Shown one piece after another: positions 5,020-6,674 of a stretch of DNA of 6,674 bases. The notes beneath the pieces were generated by a model that searched no databases, was not told where the DNA came from, and saw only the letters and a program-made list of their open reading frames with translations. The position numbers and the translations under genes were made by a program. The DNA is from JACPSX01 sp035288405 [NCBI: bacterium] (lineage in GTDB: Bacteria; JACPSX01): positions 1 to 6,674 of the forward strand of contig DATEAK010000227.1 in NCBI GenBank assembly GCA_035288405.1. The letters run 5' to 3'. How positions within the stretch are numbered: position 1 is the first letter of the stretch; the number at the start of each line of letters is the position of its first letter.

Positions 5020-6042
5020 ATGTCCGAGATGCGCAAAGATCCCATCACGAACCGCTGGGTCATCATCCGCACGGAACGGGGCGCCGGTCCCAGCATAACC
5101 AAGCCCTCCCGCGAAGAACCCGAGCCTGCCCTGTGCCCCTTTTGCGAGGGGAACGAACACATGACCCCAGCCGAGATCTTCGCTTTGAGAAATCTGGGTA
5201 CTTCTCCCAATGGGAAGGGGTGGCAGGTGCGCGTGGTTGCCAACCGTTTCCCCGTGCTTGGAATCGAAGGAGACTTGGGAAAAGAGGGTCACGGTCTTTT
5301 CGACAAGATGAACGGCATCGGGGCTCACGAGATGATCATCGAGTCGCCGGCCCACGGGGACGGTTTGAACACACACGGGCGGGATGTTCTCACCCGGATC
5401 CTTGAGGTGTATCGACTGCGCATGCTGGATCTCATCCGGGATCTGCGCTTCCATTACATCCTGGTCTTTCGTAACGAGGGGCACGAGGCCGGCGGGCATT
5501 TGCGCCACCCCCACTCGCAGATCGTGGCCACACCGGTAACGCCCCGGGAGGTCAAGTCCGAGCTACGGGGCGCCCAAGATTACTTTCGGTACAAAGACCG
5601 CTGCATCTTTTGCGACATGATCCGGGCGGAAAAAGAGGACGGTCGCCGGGTCGTTTGGGAGAATCGTGATTACATCAGCTTCTGTCCGTTTGCCTCCCGC
5701 TCCCCATTTGAGATGTGGATCCTGCCCAAAGAGCACTCCGCAGATTTCCACCGGCTTACCAGTGAACGTCTGGTGGGAATGGCTGAAGTTCTCGACCAGT
5801 CCATGAAGAGGCTGGCGCGGGCACTCGACCGTCCCCAGTACAATATGGTCCTGCACTCGGGTCCCAATCGCCGGGAACGCCGCGACTACTGGCAGACCAT
5901 CGATCATGACTTCCACTGGCACATGGAGATCATCCCCCGGTTCACTCCGTATTCCGGATTCGAGTGGGGCACGGGGTTCTTCATCAATCCAACCCCTCCT
6001 GAAGAGTCTGCCGCATTCTTGCGAGAGATGAAAATTTCATGA
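5020..6042 (+). CDS. galT: Galactose-1-phosphate uridylyltransferase
   Basis: This 340-residue protein is of normal GalT length. GalT transfers UMP between UDP-glucose and galactose-1-phosphate in the Leloir pathway, by a ping-pong mechanism through a uridylyl-histidine. The protein opens with the typical RKDPITNRWVIIRTERG. It carries CPFC (C39, C42) and H112 as likely zinc ligands together with H163, the active-site H163-P-H165-S-Q167 with H165 as nucleophile, a second CIFC pair (C195, C198), and the closing HDFHWHMEIIPR (296-307) and FEWGTGFFINPTPPE (314-328) motifs. All catalytic residues are present. ATG 5020 has AGGAGG at 5010-5015. The gene follows a larger GalT relative by 47 nt with no terminator, and its stop overlaps the GH57 start by 4 nt (ATGA), so the three are almost certainly co-transcribed. 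Its role may be in glucan or sugar-nucleotide metabolism, since neither galK nor galE is visible. Confidence 0.93.
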   Translation: MSEMRKDPITNRWVIIRTERGAGPSITKPSREEPEPALCPFCEGNEHMTPAEIFALRNLGTSPNGKGWQVRVVANRFPVLGIEGDLGKEGHGLFDKMNGIGAHEMIIESPAHGDGLNTHGRDVLTRILEVYRLRMLDLIRDLRFHYILVFRNEGHEAGGHLRHPHSQIVATPVTPREVKSELRGAQDYFRYKDRCIFCDMIRAEKEDGRRVVWENRDYISFCPFASRSPFEMWILPKEHSADFHRLTSERLVGMAEVLDQSMKRLARALDRPQYNMVLHSGPNRRERRDYWQTIDHDFHWHMEIIPRFTPYSGFEWGTGFFINPTPPEESAAFLREMKIS

Positions 6043-6674
6043 GTCCACTGGCGGTAGCGTTCGTCTGGCATATGCACCAGCCCTACTACACGGACCCCGT
6101 TTCGCGAACTGCTTTGCTGCCGTGGGCCCGCCTCCACAGCACCCGAAGCTACTACGACATGGCCTCCTTGTTGGAAGAATTCCCGGATGTCCGTGTCACG
6201 TTCAACCTGGTCCCTTCCCTGCTCCGGCAAATCGAACAATACTCCCACAAGGAGATTCACGATCCTTTCCGGGATGTAGCCGAGATTCCAGCCGCGGATC
6301 TCGAAATCCGGCACAAGATTTTTTTACTGCACTTCTACTTTTATACGAACTGGGACACGATGATCGATCCCTATCCGCGCTACCGGGAACTGCTGAACCA
6401 GCGTGGCCGCCATCATCCGGAAAAGGAAGTGGAAGGCCGGATCCGTGAGTTTTCGGTCCAGGACTATCGGGATTTGCAGGTCTGGTTCAATCTGACCTGG
6501 ATGGGCTTCGGAGCCAGAAAGAAAATTCCGGAACTAAACGATCTTTTCGAGAAGGGGGCATGGTTTTCCGAGGAAGACAAGCGTTTGGTCCTGGAGGCCC
6601 AGGACAACATCCTGGCCGAGGTGATCCCTCTCTACCGGAAGCTCGCCCAGCAGGGGCAAATCGAACTGACTACG
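6039..6674 (+). CDS. Glycoside hydrolase family 57 protein, N-terminal 212 residues (runs off the window)
   Basis: GH57 enzymes act on alpha-glucans (alpha-amylase, amylopullulanase, 4-alpha-glucanotransferase, branching enzyme) with a retaining mechanism in a (beta/alpha)7 barrel. The visible part contains conserved region 1, W10-H-M-H-Q-P15 (HxHQP), then LPWARLHSTRSYYDM (27-41), FNLVPSLLRQIEQY (54-67), the LQVWFNLTWMGF helix (about 150-161), and IPLYRKLAQQGQIELTT at the right edge, which normally leads into TPYYHP. The catalytic Glu and Asp lie beyond the window, so specificity and completeness are unknown. There is no signal peptide, so it is cytoplasmic and more likely handles stored glucan than external starch. 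ATG 6039 overlaps the galT stop in an ATGA junction, implying translational coupling; the upstream GAGAG is a weak ribosome site. Family identification is firm, the exact activity is not. Confidence 0.92.
   Translation, partial: MSPLAVAFVWHMHQPYYTDPVSRTALLPWARLHSTRSYYDMASLLEEFPDVRVTFNLVPSLLRQIEQYSHKEIHDPFRDVAEIPAADLEIRHKIFLLHFYFYTNWDTMIDPYPRYRELLNQRGRHHPEKEVEGRIREFSVQDYRDLQVWFNLTWMGFGARKKIPELNDLFEKGAWFSEEDKRLVLEAQDNILAEVIPLYRKLAQQGQIELTT

Overview
The window looks like chromosomal DNA from a free-living, moderately GC-rich bacterium. It is probably Gram-negative: there is an exported protein with a BamE/SmpA-like C-terminal module and a YcgR-type PilZ protein. Genes are closely packed, with GTG as well as ATG starts. 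Acidobacteriota, Desulfobacterota and Nitrospirota are plausible phyla, but the sequence alone does not decide and I hold this loosely. I see no mobile element, CRISPR array, tRNA or rRNA.

Layout. (1) Bases 1-1057, forward: the last 40 codons of a MazG-type nucleoside triphosphate pyrophosphohydrolase, then, 2 nt later, an exported protein of unknown role with a BamE/SmpA-like C-terminal module. (2) Bases 1058-1575: 518 bases without a credible gene. They hold several GC-rich hairpins, two of which are related copies, then a candidate promoter and a foldable leader in front of a PilZ-family gene. (3) Bases 1576-2277, forward: a PilZ/YcgR-like protein whose c-di-GMP-binding motif is degenerate. 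(4) Bases 2282-3364, reverse: mnmA, the tRNA 2-thiouridylase, ending 4 nt from the PilZ gene. (5) Bases 3365-3652: divergent regulatory region with a perfect-consensus sigma70-type promoter pointing right. (6) Bases 3653-6674, forward: an apparent operon of a diverged GalT-like protein, a canonical GalT, and the N-terminal part of a GH57 glycoside hydrolase that runs off the window.

How the genes may work together. The right-hand operon pairs two hexose-1-phosphate nucleotidylyltransferase relatives with an alpha-glucan-acting GH57 enzyme. This suggests sugar-nucleotide or storage-polysaccharide (glycogen-like) metabolism rather than simple galactose catabolism, and no galK or galE is visible. 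The left-hand genes are housekeeping (MazG, MnmA) or signalling/envelope (PilZ, BamE-like) and need not be functionally linked.

The items most worth a second look are the C7 homopolymer inside the optimal 17-bp spacer of the perfect promoter, the tandem divergent GalT pair, the repeated hairpins with the structured leader before the PilZ gene, and the PilZ motif substitutions. I do not see a clearly novel multi-gene system.
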